Counted from the first letter of the stretch, positions 1 to 12,496 are shown. The stretch: DNA of 64,000 nucleotides from Melieria omissa (GCA_963971225.1 OZ020268.1:47542404-47606403); one strand, 5' to 3'. Program-made: numbers and translations. The notes: generated from the sequence alone by a model not told the origin.

Positions 1-492
1 GACGGGGTACAAAATTTCAGTGTTGTACAACTTACAATTTGGAGGATATTCTATTATTAAGATCTGGCTCGTATGGGTGGTGCCACGCCTCCTTTTCCAA
101 TACTTGTCCCATTCCCTCTGTCGAAATATATGAATAAATGGTGGGTTCATACTAAGTTTCATTGCTGAGCGACTTATAGTTCAGCAAAATATTTGGGTCA
201 CAAAAAATGTGCCACGCCCCTTGTCCAACGCCCATAAAATCTTATCATTAGAATGACTCATCTATGGGACGACGGGATACAAAATTTCAGTGTTGTACAA
301 CTTTCAATTTCGAAGATAGTATATTTTAAAGATTTTGCTTGTATGGGTGGTGTCACGCCCCGTTGTCCAAAACCCGCCTCATTCCGTCTGTCGAGAGATA
401 TGATTACATGATAGGTTCATGCTAAGTTTCATTCCTCTGTGACTTGTAGTTCAGCAGAATAATTGGGTCACAAAAATGTGCCACGCCCCTTA
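1..492. repeat. Tandem pair of ~270-bp dispersed repeat units
   Basis: Two head-to-tail copies start at 1 and 271; both open with GACGGGRTACAAAATTTCAG and share blocks such as GTATGGGTGGTG, TTCATNCTAAGTTTCATT and GGGTCACAAAAA. The second copy ends near 492 in CCACGCCCCTTAGGGG. No reading frame is kept. It is an unclassified dispersed repeat; the left copy may begin before the window. Confidence 0.8.
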
Positions 493-521
493 GGGGTATA
501 AAAAATAGTTAGTAGTTAGTA

Positions 522-672
522 GCATGTAAAATTTCATAAAAATCGGTCAAGCCGTTTCGGAGGAGTATGGTAACTAATATGCATGTAAAATTTCATAAAA
601 ATCGGTCAAGCCGTTTCGGAGGAGTATGGTAACTAACATTGTGACACGAGAATTTTATATATTAGATTAAGT
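522..672 (+). repeat. 59-bp direct duplication at the end of a dispersed element
   Basis: A 59-bp unit containing GTCAAGCCGTTTCGGAGGAG is present twice (522-580 and 581-639), almost identical. The second copy continues into GTGACACGAGAATTTTATATATTAGATT. I know this type of ending from dispersed repeats of many arthropod genomes but cannot assign it to a superfamily. Its right edge abuts the mariner remnant that follows, so it probably truncated that element or recombined into it. Confidence 0.65.
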
Positions 673-1250
673 AGATGATTCCCTGTCAATCCCATCAAAT
701 ACACAGCAAAACTTTCCTGAACATCAGTACTGACTGACCATCGTTTTGATTGATTAACTTTTCATAACCAGTCTCCATTTGCTTTAGAAATAGGTCGATT
801 TTGTTGTGATTCGACAATGGAAACTTGATCCATGAAGTTTGTTTGCCTTAATTCATGTGACAACTGTACATTGAGCTTCTTTTTGGATACAGCCTCCTTT
901 AAGTGGTTCAATACCCAACTTCTGGACAATTACATTGCTTTCATGATGATTTCTATGATTTTACTGACATTCTCGACAATTGGCCTTCAATTGAGTGGTG
1001 GAATTTTAATATAAAAAATACCGAAAATGAATTGACTTAACCAAAATTGGGCATGATTGGCTGTTACAGTGTCAGAACCATAAACTCTACTCATATTTGG
1101 AATCTCCTGGTCTGTATTTTCGTCTTCATTTAAGAAAAATTGGTGTATTTTCTCTTTGCTGTTGTCCATTTTTGACGCGCGCTCAAACAAGTAAGCTCAA
1201 GTAATCGCAAAACTGTCTGAAAAGTTTTCTTAATACGAACTCTTATCTTT
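673..1250 (-). mobile_element. 5'-half remnant of a mariner element, inverted
   Basis: Read on the minus strand this matches the mariner copy at 44.3-44.86 kb block by block: the leader AAGAAAACTTTTCAGACAG (minus strand, ends at about 1231), the transposase start, and the segment ending in GGGATTGACAGGGAATCATC (near 675). Beyond that point it is replaced by the dispersed repeat ending in ATATATTAGATT, so the 3' half with the catalytic region is gone. No terminal inverted repeats remain visible. The orientation is opposite to the 44-kb copy. Confidence 0.8.
681..1169 (-). pseudogene. Degenerate mariner transposase, N-terminal part
   Basis: The minus-strand start MDNSKEK (ATG at 1169) is followed by VYGSDTVTANHAQFWLSQF, which corresponds to the second helix-turn-helix of mariner transposases (typical form VYG..AVS...AQRWF.RFRSG). 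This domain binds the element's terminal repeats. The continuous frame stops near 987. Further homology continues in shifted frames through remnants of the linker (VSKIIEIIM-like) and a segment equal to FRKVLLCI, followed by two in-frame TGA codons in the CxWWDW motif at about 686-700. A full mariner transposase has about 345 residues; here roughly the first half survives, with stops and frameshifts, and nothing functional can be made. Confidence 0.75.
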
Positions 1251-1390
1251 CCAACATTAGACGATTGCATTTATAAACACAAGATACAGATTACTTAGTC
1301 ATCTAGTGGAAAAAAGAATGGATTTCTCAAAACTTTACAACAAACTTAAAAAAAAACGTAAACCATACAAAGATTTTTCTTTCTAAGTTT

Positions 1391-3790
1391 TCAAGAATTC
1401 AATACCAAATTCACCCAAAACACAGAATCGTTCATCTTCGCACAGCGCCACCTTGAACCGTGGTCCATAAACCAATTTGCCCGTTTGCCACCAGTTTTGT
1501 TGTTGTTGATTTTTTCTTGTTTTATTTTCATGCGATTTTTATGGCCTTCACTGACACTTTGCACGTTGCATTTGATGCGCAACGCGGTTCAAGGATATTT
1601 GAAAAATGCAAAAGCACAACGCTGCTCTTGTCCATAAAATACAAAGACATATATTTCTGTACACATACATATATGTACATCTGTGTGTGTGTTTGTTTGC
1701 TTGCAATGGATGCGCCGTTTGCACAAAATTCCCAATGTCTGTCTATGACTTTTTTGTCTATTTTTGGCAGCAGCGCAATCGGCTGACTGCATTGCACAGA
1801 CGGCACATATGGCTGGTCTGTCTGTCTGTCTGTCCGTTGGGTTGTCTGCTTGCAAATTGTGTGCGCCGTTTTTCGACTGATTTTCCGGCCGCAACGCACG
1901 CACCTGTTTGATTTTGTGGCTGGGATTTTCCGCACAACAAACACCCGCACACTCACACAACACTCGCACACACACACACACACACACATTTGCCTCCGAC
2001 CCGCATACATGTCTGGCAACGAAATATTTTTGGCGCCTTGCGGCTAGCAAAAATTTATTGCAAATGTTGTTTCGCGTTCGGCGGCAGCAGCGGAAACGGC
2101 CGCACACGCCACCAAACGCCAACCGTTGCCTTCGCCCCCGCACATCGCTTTGTTGCTGTGCTGCTTTCGGGCATAAAGTTTTGTGCGGGCTGACGCAAGT
2201 TTAGACGCGCCAATTTTACCATTTTTCAATTTCACCAAACTTGAAATTTTCACTCTTGCTCACATTTTGATTTTGTTTATTTTGAAAAAAAAATTATTTT
2301 TTGTGCATTTCGAGCGTCAGGAAGCGGAAGGAACAGCAGCATATTTGTTGGAATTTGCATAGGACGCAATGAAACGCTCATTTGGCAAGTGTTGAAGTGC
2401 ACATTTGTCATTTGTATATGTAAAATTGGCAGCTTATCGCTGCGTTGGCAACTCTGTTAGGTTTGTTTTCCTAATTTGGAAAAGGCCAAATGGAGTTTGA
2501 GAAGATTGAATGCTTAGTTAGATGAATAATATTAGTTGTATTAAATTTTAAGGCTGTTAAAAAGGTAGTCTTGACTCGCCAACTTTAAAGCAGGGTTGCC
2601 ATACGAAAAAGGCTGAATGCTTACGAACTTGAAACCACTTTGAAATTAATGAAATTTTAAAGATCTTAAGAATATAGAATAGCTTCCTCTTATAAACACT
2701 TTCTCCACTTTAGGACGCATATTTATGTCTATCATGCGTTTTGTTTTCCTTTTTTGAAGTAAAAATATGACAGAAAATGAAACAAAGACAGTAAAAGTTT
2801 CCTATGGGAAATATGGTTTCCATGTGTCCCTTTGATCGTGAAAGGTTTGAGTGTTAAGTGCGGTCCGCAGTTTTGCTGCTCCAACTCAAAGTCACTGTCA
2901 CTGATTGTGCCAAATCTGAACTTGAAGTCACCTTTCAAGTTTTGAAACCCACACAACAACTTGGACGCTGGCCACAACAGTCCTGTCATGCCAAGTGCAG
3001 TGTGTAGGGTGCATTGGAATGCCCACTCGAGCGTGAAACGCTTGTTGTTGTTGTTATTTCATTATATTTGCCACAAAATCACATTGAACTTACCTTGAAA
3101 AGCGTGACAACTGCGCAGATAACCACATCAACAACAACAAAGCTTGGTATATAGTTTTTGTTGTTGTGGCTGCTACAACCTAAGTGAAAAATTGAAACTG
3201 CAATTTTGCACAAAATCAACTGATAAGTTTTGCCACACAAATTTGCATATAAAAAAGAAAAACTTGCGAGCGTGGTTTTCCCAAAAAGAATTCAAAAGAA
3301 AGGACGAAGTGAAGCGGGCAGTGTTTGTTGTTGTTTGTACGGTTTCAAGAGGGGCACCGAAGTGTTGATGGGGAAGCACAACTATGAACCCAAAATAAAT
3401 GCTGTTAGTTGTTGTTGTTGTTGACACCACACAGCTATTTGCAAAGCACTTTTGCTCCGTTGGCAGCATTTTTGTTGGCTATGTGTGAGTGCGTCGAAGC
3501 GTGGCGTAGCGTAAATTTACAAGTGGGCGACCATGACTGCTGCAGCAGATGTGGCTGTGTTGGAGTTGTGGTTTTTTGGGCGAAAATTGTTGTTGGCATT
3601 GTTGTTGTTATGAGCTGCACTTGTGACATGGAGGCTTGTGCGTCCCTTTTTGGGTGTGGAGAAAAGCATGTTTTCAATATATACTTCAATATATATATTT
3701 TCAATGAATTTAGAATCGATAGAAGAGTTGAATAAGCTAAGGTTTTCTATCCATTCGACTGCCGAGTGACCGCTAATTTCCAATTAAATT
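1391..3790. other. Unique TG/CA-rich non-coding stretch, no gene recognised
   Basis: Sequence of average base composition with many TTGTTG/CAACAA runs and a (CA)11 microsatellite at 1967-1988. Several overlapping ORFs of 60-184 codons open on both strands around 1.5-2.2 kb, but they are Cys-rich translations of TG/CA repeats and resemble no protein. An orphan 'GCAGGGTTGCCATA' block at 2591-2604 matches the monomer start of the array at 53.1-54.3 kb. A consensus splice donor (AAG then GTAAGT) lies on the minus strand with its intron side starting at 3093, but nothing else supports an exon there. Confidence 0.5.
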
Positions 3791-3799
3791 CATTTTAAA

Positions 3800-5870
3800 T
3801 GAAATAATTTTGCTTTTCATTTCTTTTACTTCCACGTTGGTTTTCTTTTTCGTCGTAATAGTGTTTTCTTCTTCTTGTTAGGGTTCATTTTTCTTTTCCA
3901 CGAAAAGTTCTGTTGTTGTGATTGTTGTTTTTACTTGATTCTTGTTTTCTTCTTTTTGTCATCACAAATAGTTTTCTTCCTCTTTTGAATTGAAAGATGT
4001 TTTCTTCCTCTTCTTTTTGTTGAATTAAACTGGTTTTTCTTGGCGCTATTTTTAATTTTTTTCTTTTTGTCATCACAAATAGTTGTTTTCCTTATTCTTC
4101 TATTCGATTAAACGTTGTGTTTTCTTCCTCTTCTGTTGTTGTACTTAATTTAAAATTGTTTTACGTGCTCCTATTTTTTTTCTTTTTGTCATTACGAATA
4201 GTTTTTCGTCTTAATCTTCTTTTCGATTAAACGTTATGTTTTCTTCCTCTTCAGCTGTGGTTCTTCTTCTTTTCAACTTAAACTTTTTTCTTGCTACTAT
4301 TTTTAGTTTTCTTCATTTTGTCATCAGAAAGACTTTTCTTCTTTTATCTTCTTCTTAAATCGTTGTTTTCTCTTCTTCAATTTGTTTCTCCCCTCTTTGT
4401 TCTCTTCTTCTTATTGTATATTGAACTGCACTTCTTCTTTTCTCATCACTTATCAACTTCTTTATTTATTCTTATCGATTGAATAGTATGTCTTAGTTTT
4501 TTGCTTCTGTCTTTTCTTTGTTCTCTTCTTCTTCCCACTTCTCTTTGTTTTCATGTTCCCCTTCTTATTGTTCCTCTTCTTATTGAGCTTAATTTTTTCT
4601 TTTGTCATCACAATAATTTTCTTCTTTCGTTTCTTTTCGTCTGAACGAACGTTGTGTTTTCTTCCTTTTCCGTTGTTGTTTTTCTTCTTTTTAAATTAAC
4701 CTTTTTTCTTCTCTTCTTTCCAATTAATATTATTCTGTTTTTGTCATTACGAATAGTTTTCTTCTTATCAATTTAACCCCGGGTGTTCCTCCTCTTCTTC
4801 TTTTTTCTCTTTGTTTTCTTCTTCTCTTTCTCATTGTGTATTCTTTCCTTCTCATCACCAATCATTCGATTGAACGTTGTGTTTTCTTCCTCTTCGGTTG
4901 CAACTATTTATCACCTTTTTTTTCTCTTCTTTCTTCTGACGATAAGTTTTCTTCTTATCCTTTTAATCTTTGAACATTGTGTTCCTTTTATTCTTGTTTC
5001 TCGTTGCTCTTTTCTAATTCCTATGAATTTAAGTTTGTTTTTCTGTCTTTGTGTGTACTTTTGTTGTTCTTCTTGACTCAAGTATTCTTGATTTATTTTT
5101 ATTAATTTCTTTTTCTTTACTTCCTGGTTATTTATGCTGTTTTATGTTTTATTTTCAGTTATGTTGTATCTTCTTCTGTTTTATTTTTTTTATTGTTTTT
5201 CTTCTTCATTCTCTTTTTCTGCCTTAAGTTTGTCGTAATAGTTGTTTTTGCTATTTCCAGTTTTGTTTTATCTCCTTCTTTAATATTTTTTAGTGTTATT
5301 CTTCTTTATTCTCCTTCTCTTCCTTTAGTTCCTCGTAATAGTTGTTTTTGCTACTCCCAGGTTGTTTTGTATCTTCTTCTTTTTTATTTTCTTATTGTTA
5401 TTCTTCTTCGTCTGTCTCTTCCTCTAGTTTTTTCTAATAGTTGTTTTGCTTATTCTCAGTATTTTAGTATTTGCATCTTCTTCTTCATTGTCCTACTCTT
5501 TATTTAGATCTTCGTATTAGTTGTTTTTTCTTTTCTTAGTTATTTTGTACTTCTTCCTTTTTATTTTCTTAGTGCTATTTTTCTTCATTCTCCTTTTTTC
5601 CTTTAGCGTTTTGTTGTTGTAGTTGTTTTTGCTACTCCCAGATCTTTTTTTATCTTTTGTTTGTCTTCCTCGTCTGTCCTTCCTCTAGTTTATCCTAATA
5701 GTTGTTTTTGCTATTCTCAGTTTTGTTGTATTTTCTTTTTTTATGTTCTTAGTGTTCTTAGTTCTTTGTAATAGTTGTTTTGACAATTTTTATTTTTTTT
5801 GTATCTTCTTCTATTTTATTTTCTTACTTGTTCTTCTTCTTCTTTCTCGCTTTCTTTCCCTAGTTTTTTC
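3800..5870 (+). repeat. Polypyrimidine-rich degenerate tandem array
   Basis: About 2 kb in which the + strand is almost all C and T, with TTCTTCTT runs. Recurrent landmarks show a decayed tandem origin: CTTTTTGTCATCACAAATAG and variants near 3952, 4061, 4183, 4318, 4605 and 4743, and CGATTAAACGTTGTGTTTTC and variants near 4107, 4223, 4638 and 4867. Spacing is about 110-135 bp, with larger gaps. The hydrophobic small ORFs in this block (runs of Leu, Phe and Ser) are translations of TTC/CTT repeats, not genes. Confidence 0.8.
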
Positions 5871-5878
5871 TTAATAGT

Positions 5879-6290
5879 TCTCTTTGGTATACTTAGGTTT
5901 TGTATTTACTTTTTTTCTTTTTCTTGTTTTTATTATTACTCCTTTTGTCCTCTTTATCATCTTCTTCATTTGTTCCTTCTTCTTCTTCTTCTTTCTGGCC
6001 CTCTTTCTCTAGTTTTTCCTAATAGTTCTCTTTGGTATACTTAGTTTTTGTATTTGCTTTTTCTTCTTTTTCTTGTTTTTATTATTATTCATTTTGTCCT
6101 CTTTATCATCTTCTTCATTTGTTCCTTCTTCTTCTTCTTCTTTCTGGCCCTCTTTCTCTAGTTTTTCCTAATAGTTCTCTTTGGTATACTTAGTTTTTGT
6201 ATTTGCTTTTTCTTCTTTTTCTTGTTTTGATTATTATTCCTTTTGTCCTCTTTATCATCTTCTTCATTTGTTCCTTCTTCTTCTGGTTGC
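5879..6290 (+). repeat. ~149-bp tandem repeat, about 2.8 copies
   Basis: CTCTTTGGTATACTTAG recurs at 5879, 6028 and 6177. The intervening sequence (TTGTATTTGCTTTTTCTTC... TTTGTCCTCTTTATCATC...) is nearly identical between copies. It is the most homogeneous and so probably the youngest part of the polypyrimidine block. Confidence 0.9.
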
Positions 6291-6299
6291 CACTGTTGA

Positions 6300-8470
6300 C
6301 GTTATAGTTCCGGTCTCGCTGCCTTTACACTTTACACTTTTCCCTTTTCTTCCTTTTTTGTCTTTGTGTTGTTATTGTTTTTGTTGTTGTTTATTGGGCT
6401 GCCGCAAAAAGTTTTGCCAACAAACTTGGCCAAGATTGTCGAGTGCATAAGTGCGCGCCTTGTTTGACTTTTAAGCGGTAAATATCTACTCGAGTGCGGT
6501 GCAGCGTGGCAAAAGGATGAGGGGGCCGGGAGACAGGCGGCCGGGTGGTCAAGGTGGAACGCCACAAGCAGCTGTGCGCTGTTCGAGTGCCGAAAGTTAG
6601 CAAATTTTTTGTTGTGCTTTTTTGTTGGAGCGGCTGCCTAAAGTGTGCTGCGAATAAGATGAGATGTTAAGCAGCAACAACAACAACAAAAGCCATGCAC
6701 TTTTTCGACACAGTCGGCAGCCGACAAAAAGTAGCAAGAACAAAAACAACAACAACGTTTCAAAACTCATAATGCGAATATTTGAAAAGTTTGGCAATGC
6801 GCTGCCGCTGCTGTTGCTTCTTCTTCATCTTTTATATTTCGGCTAGAAGCTGAGATCCTGTGGAGCGTTATTCGCTTTCTTTTCACCTTCTCATCAGATT
6901 TTTGTGTGGCTTATAATTTCTTAGCGCTTTGTTGTTGTTGTTTCGCTCTGACAATATTTTTGTTGTCACTTTTCGTTGCGCTCCCAGCCAACACTTTTCA
7001 ATATGATACCTTATTCTTTTACCGCATTCGCTGTTTCATCTTCTCTTCTTCTTCTGTTAACCACTCACACTTGACGGCTGCCCACTTGCGCCTCTCTGCG
7101 CCGCGCCTACAACTGCCATCAACCACCAATGCAGGCGGCACGTAACTTCTGTTTCATCTCTTCCGTTCCATGGATTTCCTGCGCTGCGACTTCATCATCT
7201 CGCAGTCGGCGACGTTGGCGTTGGCGTTGACGTCTCGCTGTTGACTACCGTTAGCTGTGGTTAAGGTTGTAAAGTTTATCTGACGCTCAACTCGAAATTG
7301 GGTTAAGTTGCATTGAGTCGACGGCGGCGCTTCACAAGTTTTCGGCTATTGCTCTTTGGATTCTGCAGCTTGTTAGGTGGATAAAGTTTCTTAAATACCT
7401 ACTTGCAACTTTTAAATACTCGACTCAACTGTAGTTATTTTTGTGTAAAGTGTAGGAAATTGCAAAAGCGAATTTCACGGAATGATGTGAAAATGTGCCA
7501 AGGGTTCAAAGGTGGCGGCGCTGTTGTTGACGCTCGCCGGCGTGCAGTTGACTCATTTACGGCCGTGAGGGTTCATTAGGTTTACGAGGTGGGAAAATGC
7601 GTTCTTAAGTAACGGAATTAATTAAAGAGCTGGATTAGGGGCAGAGGAGGTGTGAGGAAAGAAGAAATGTGGAGCTTAAAGTCGAATTTATGATTTTTAA
7701 GAACAACCAATAATAAAGTTAATAAAGACAACTTTGAGGTAGATCCAAAGGGGTTTCAACATTTTTACGAACCACAAAGACCACAACCGACTCGGTTCAT
7801 GTTCTTTTGAAATTACATTTAAACAAAAATATGAATGAAAATATTAATCAAATATCAATGCCATGGCATTGTCTGTTTCATGTTCTATAAGTGGAGTAGC
7901 TTCAGCCATACTCATGGAGGGGTTTTGGGGGGTCAAACCCCTCAAATACAAAAATTGCTGGTGCAAAATATGGTTTCATCGAGTTGAAAATGAAATCGTG
8001 TATGCACCACTGTACTCACCCCAACTCTGCTCTTCTAATCACTTGCTACATAATTGTTTTGGTTGTTGTTGTTGCGTTGATTTTCTCAAGTTGATTTGGT
8101 ATCATTGCATTTACCTACTTTGTCACCATTTCAATTAGTCGTTTAATTTTCATTATGACCACTTAATTGGCGAATGCATGATGAGAATTCATTTTCATTA
8201 TCAATGTTTGACAATACAACAAAAAAAAACAAAAAAAAATATGCCACAATCTCTTGTACAAAATCTAGCAATTATATCAAAACAAACCAATAACAACAAA
8301 CACAACAGAACAATTGGCTGTTTCCATTCAACAACGAACAATTGGAATCACAACAACAATAACAAAATTTAATAACAATACCTAACATTGTGATTGCATT
8401 AAGAAAGATAAGCAGCAACACGAGCGTTGGCAACAGCAAAAACAATAACAATAACAACAACAACAGTAAT
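6300..8470. other. Unique non-coding sequence with TTG/CAA tracts
   Basis: Mixed-composition DNA with (CAA)n at 6674-6690 and 6740-6755, several TTG runs, and a GC-richer part at 7070-7330. At 7915-7950 a short GGGGTTTTGGGGGGTCAAACCCC block resembles the interior of the hAT MITE at 54.45 kb and may be a fragment of that family. No reading frame looks conserved. From 8210 to 8470 the + strand is dominated by CAA/AAC repeats. Confidence 0.45.
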
Positions 8471-8471
8471 A

Positions 8472-8790
8472 CAGGGTGGTGCAAAAGTAATCACCTGGCG
8501 CAAAAATGGTTGTTCTTTTACTCTCATTTGTTTATGAATGAATGAGTTAATGAATGAGTAAATTAATGCATGAACGTATAATTGTATGAATAGAAAGGAT
8601 TTTTCATTCATTCATTCATTCACGCAAAAGTTGTCACCCAGAGTTCTTTGCCTCTTATTTGTTTATGAATGAATGAATGATTAATTGAATTGAATGAAGA
8701 GGAAGAATTTATTCAATCATTCATTCACTTATTCATTAATAAACAAATAAGACCCAAAGAACACTGGGTGACAGCTTTTGCGCCACCCTG
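8472..8790. mobile_element. TA-flanked MITE, 319 bp, with nested inverted repeats
   Basis: The left end CAGGGTGGTGCAAAAG and the right end CTTTTGCGCCACCCTG are inverted repeats, and both are flanked by TA (8470-8471 and 8791-8792), the target duplication of Tc1/mariner-type transposons. Inside, GCAAAAGTTGTCACCCAGAG near 8623 is inverted against CACTGGGTGACAGCTTTTGC near 8780, with (AATG)n/(ATTC)n tracts between, so the whole element can fold back. No transposase frame is present. The extra internal copy of the end sequence suggests a nested or duplicated MITE. Confidence 0.85.
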
Positions 8791-9239
8791 TATAATAATA
8801 AATGCAATAACAATAACAACATGAAATGTAATTACAACAACACAAATTGTTATTGCAACAACACTAACGGTTCGCAATATGCCAAGTAAAACAACAACAA
8901 CTCTTTCCAAATCAACAGCAACAATAAATGCAATCACAACAACAACAACAACAAAAATAACAACAAACGTATCTATAATTACAGTAACACAACAACAATA
9001 TCGCTGATAATAATAACAAAAATCGATTATAGTTGAAAACAATAATAATTTCAAATGAATTTAAGTGATTTTAAATAATTTTCTGGCGTCTCGATTGCAA
9101 TCGGCGGCATACGTTTTTGTATTTTTTTTTTGTTTGTTGCTTTTGGTTTTAAATTAGAAAATTGTTAGAATTCTTGATTATGTAAAAATAAATTAGAGTA
9201 ATTGGTTCACAAAATAATCGACAGTAGTCGGTTTTTTTT

Positions 9240-9660
9240 TAAGTAGCGATTCAGCGTAATTAAAAGTACTCGGTTCTGATACAGAAAGGAATCCGTAACG
9301 AAAAGTAATGAGTAACGGAATCAAAACGTGTATTCATTATCAGAATTAATAATTGTACTTAGTAACGAGATGTCCTGAATATTGAAATCAATACTTGTAA
9401 TTAGTAACGAAAAGTACTCGATATCGATGCTTGTACTTCATAACGAAAAGTATTCAATATCCAAATTGATACTTGCACTTAATAACCAAAAGTAGTCAGT
9501 ATAGAAATCGATATTTGTACTCAATAACGAAAAGTAGTCAGTACAGAAATCGCTGCTTCTACTCCATAACGAAAGGTAATCAGCAAACAACGAAAAATAT
9601 TTGATATCGAAATCGATACTTGCACTCAGTAACCAAAAGTAGTCAGTAGTCTTTGGAGAA
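9240..9660. repeat. ~43-bp minisatellite (TAACGAAAAGTA family)
   Basis: TAACGAAAAGTA and variants recur near 9298, 9405, 9441, 9485, 9525, 9567 and 9620, with CGATAT and AATCGATACTTG between. The minus-strand 76-codon ORF here is a repeat-derived frame (TDYFWLLS, DYFSLLS periodicity). Confidence 0.8.
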
Positions 9661-9724
9661 CGTGGCAAGTCTAAGGAGGTAATATTAAGTCCGCCAGTTG
9701 GTCTATGTGGGATCCTTAGGCAAC

Positions 9725-10640
9725 CTAATCTAACCTTCTTAAATAAAATTGAATTCTAAGATTAAAATATTTCTGGAGTACCCAGTTTATAGAATGTTCT
9801 GAAATATTTTATCTGTTCTAAAAGGGTTAAGCGCTCTTACAACAATGCAAAGAAACCCCCTCCCTGCATCAACTGACAATTGCTTGCAAGTGAAAAATCG
9901 AACTTAACCCAATCTAATCTAACCTTACTTTCTTAAAAATAAAATTGATTACTTTAACATCAAAATTTTTAAGTATTATGTAGTTTTTAAAAAGTTTTGA
10001 ATCATTTTATCTGGTCTGAAATGATTAAGCGGACTAACAGGAATGCAAAACAACCCCTTTCAAAATTCAACTCAACCCAACTTATTTTCTGGAATGAAAT
10101 AGAATGCTTTAGCATTAAAATATTTTGAATTACCCAGTTTTTAGAATGTTTTGAAGCATCTAAAACTACAAACAACGCAAAACAACCCCCTCCCCTTCTA
10201 CAGCAACAAACATTTGCTTGGAGGTGCAAAAACAAACTCAACCTAACCTAACTTTACGTTCTTGAATAAAATTGAATGCTTTAACATCAATCTCGTTTTG
10301 TATTGTCCAGTTCTTCGGATGTTCTGATGCATTTGATCTGGTCTGAAAGGGTTAAGAGGACTAACAAGAATCCGACAACCCCTCCGTCCCCTTCTGACTT
10401 CAACCTCAACTGACATCTGTTTGATAGTGCAAAATTGAACTAAACCTAACCTTACTTTATTTTCTTAAATAAAATTGACTGCGTAGTCTTTTTAAATTGC
10501 TCAGTTTTTCGGATGTTCTCAAGCATTTAATTTGATCTGAAAGGATTAAGTGGACTAACAACACTGGAAAACAACCCATTTAAAAAAATAATTGCCCCTT
10601 TCCCTTCTACATCAACCGACATTTGCTTGCAAGTGCAAAA
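9725..10640. repeat. ~180-bp tandem array, five diverged copies
   Basis: Each copy begins with AACCTAA..CTTAAATAAAATTGA (near 9730, 9920, 10085, 10255 and 10455). Each then has CCAGTTTNTAGAATGTTCTGA, a 'GTCTGAAAGGGTTAAG' segment and an AACAACCCCCTCCC...CAACTGACATTTGCTTG tail. Copies differ by substitutions and small indels. Confidence 0.85.
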
Positions 10641-11400
10641 TCAAACTCAAATAATCAGCAGCTGTACTTACAACAAAAGCCACAACAATTGCAAAAACAA
10701 AACTAATAAAAAGTCCAACAACAACAACAACACCCATCAACAATAATGATCGAGAAATGTTCTTTCTTTTTTTCGCTCGCTTTCCATAAACCAACAACAA
10801 CGACTTTAATTAGTAAAACGTGCTGATAAAACGAACAACAAACAGAATAATGAAAACAACAACAACTATTCAAAACAACAATTGAAATGACAACAACAAA
10901 AGCAGTGAATTAAAGTGAATTACATTTTTGCACAGACCGCGCGACTTCTCGGCTTTGACGCTACTGATATAGTTTCGTTTTTTATTTCTCTTAATACTTA
11001 AGTAAATTGAAAAAAAATGTGTATTCGCCGCCCGATATCTGGCATATCGGCCAAACGATTTTTAAGTATTTCCGTTTTCAAAGAAAGTCTGCGCAGCGGC
11101 CTGTTGCGACTTTGGCGTGTGTGATGTGTGTGTGAGCGTTGTTTGACAGCCAAAAGAACAGCGCAGTGGGCGAGAAGTGAAGAGTGATATGGTTTTTTTT
11201 TATTGTTTTGATAAGCTCTTTTTTTACATTCTCTATGTCTTTCGCTGCATTGTTTCGAGGTTGTGTTATCGATCCGCTGTCACTGGCGACGACATTGACC
11301 CGTTTTCCCGCGCGGCCTTTGCGATAAGTTTGACGTGGACTGTTTGCAATAGCGAAGGTCTTCAGAGTTTTCTTCATGGTCTGCGTGCATTTTAGCAGTG
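10640..11400. other. CAA-rich unique spacer
   Basis: (CAA)n-rich sequence up to about 10.9 kb, followed by a more balanced stretch with TG-rich parts near 11,120. Two overlapping ORFs on opposite strands (about 72 and 99 codons) near 11.1-11.4 kb have no recognisable motif. Confidence 0.4.
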
Positions 11401-12000
11401 GAGATTAGGGTTCTTGAAAGCAGCAGGTTACAATTTGGTTAAAGTTAATGGTAGTCATTGAGGTGGTAAATATAAATGAAAAATAATTGATTAAAATAGT
11501 CAATAAGTCAATGGATTTTTGAATGGATTCATATCAAACAGTGAAAATAACAATTACTGAAGTAAAGTTATATAAAACTGAGTGATAAGTTATTAGATAA
11601 GTTATTCGATTAACAAATACAAAATTTCAATTTAATTTTTTGATTATTTATTCATATTTAATATGTAAAACTGGGTGTAGCCGATAATGTATGGTTTAGT
11701 CATATATAAATTTGACAAATTTGTCATTAAGTCAACTAACTGAATATTTTTTGTAAATATTATTTGTGGCTTCTTAATTTAAATCAGCAATTTGAAAGAT
11801 TTTCTGAAAAAGTCAGTCAAAATTAATAAATAAAATTATTCAGAATGAAAAATTATCATTAAAAAATGCGAAATATTGTAGTAACTAGAATCAAGAGTAA
11901 TCAACATACAGTGAAAAAGATTCCATTTAATTGAGAAATAATTAATTAAAAGTATTTATTACAATCAATTCAGAATCATAAATACATTTAATGATGCAAA

Positions 12001-12496
12001 ATAGTAACTAAAATCAAGAGTAATCAATTTACATTGAGAAATGTTCGATGTAATTGAGAAATAATTAATTGAAGTTTATAACTATAATCAAATCAGAATG
12101 AGAAAACATCATTGAAACGTGTGATATAGTAACTTAAATCAATAGTAATCAACTTACATTGAAAATTGTTCGATTTAATTGATAAATAATTAATTAAAAG
12201 TAATAATTACAATCAACTCAGAATCATAAATACATTTAATGATACAAAATAGTAACTAAAATCAAGAGTAATCAATTTACATTGAGAAATGTTCGATGTA
12301 ATTGAGAAATAATTAATTGAAGTTTATAACTATAATCAAATCAGAATGAGAAAACATCATTGAAACGTGTGAAATAGTAACTTAAATCAAGAGTAATCAA
12401 CTTACATTGAAAATTGTTCGATTTAATTGAGAAATAATTAATTAAAAGTAATAATTACAATCAATTCAGAATCAAAAATCATTATTGAAAGATGCG
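12001..12496. repeat. Dimeric higher-order repeat, 248 bp built of two ~124-bp monomers
   Basis: ATAGTAACTAAAATCAAGAG at 12001 recurs at 12249, and the 248 bp that follow are almost identical. Within each dimer the second monomer starts near 12126 and 12374 (ATAGTAACTTAAATCAA). Neighbouring monomers differ more from each other than alternate monomers do, which defines a higher-order repeat. Confidence 0.85.

Noticed and set aside
1528..2143. 184- and 163-codon minus-strand ORFs
   Set aside because: Cys/Val-rich translation of CA/TG repeats; overlapping frames on both strands are open.
3085..3100. Minus-strand donor AAG/GTAAGT
   Set aside because: A perfect donor 9-mer is expected roughly once in this much DNA, and no matching exon or promoter was seen.
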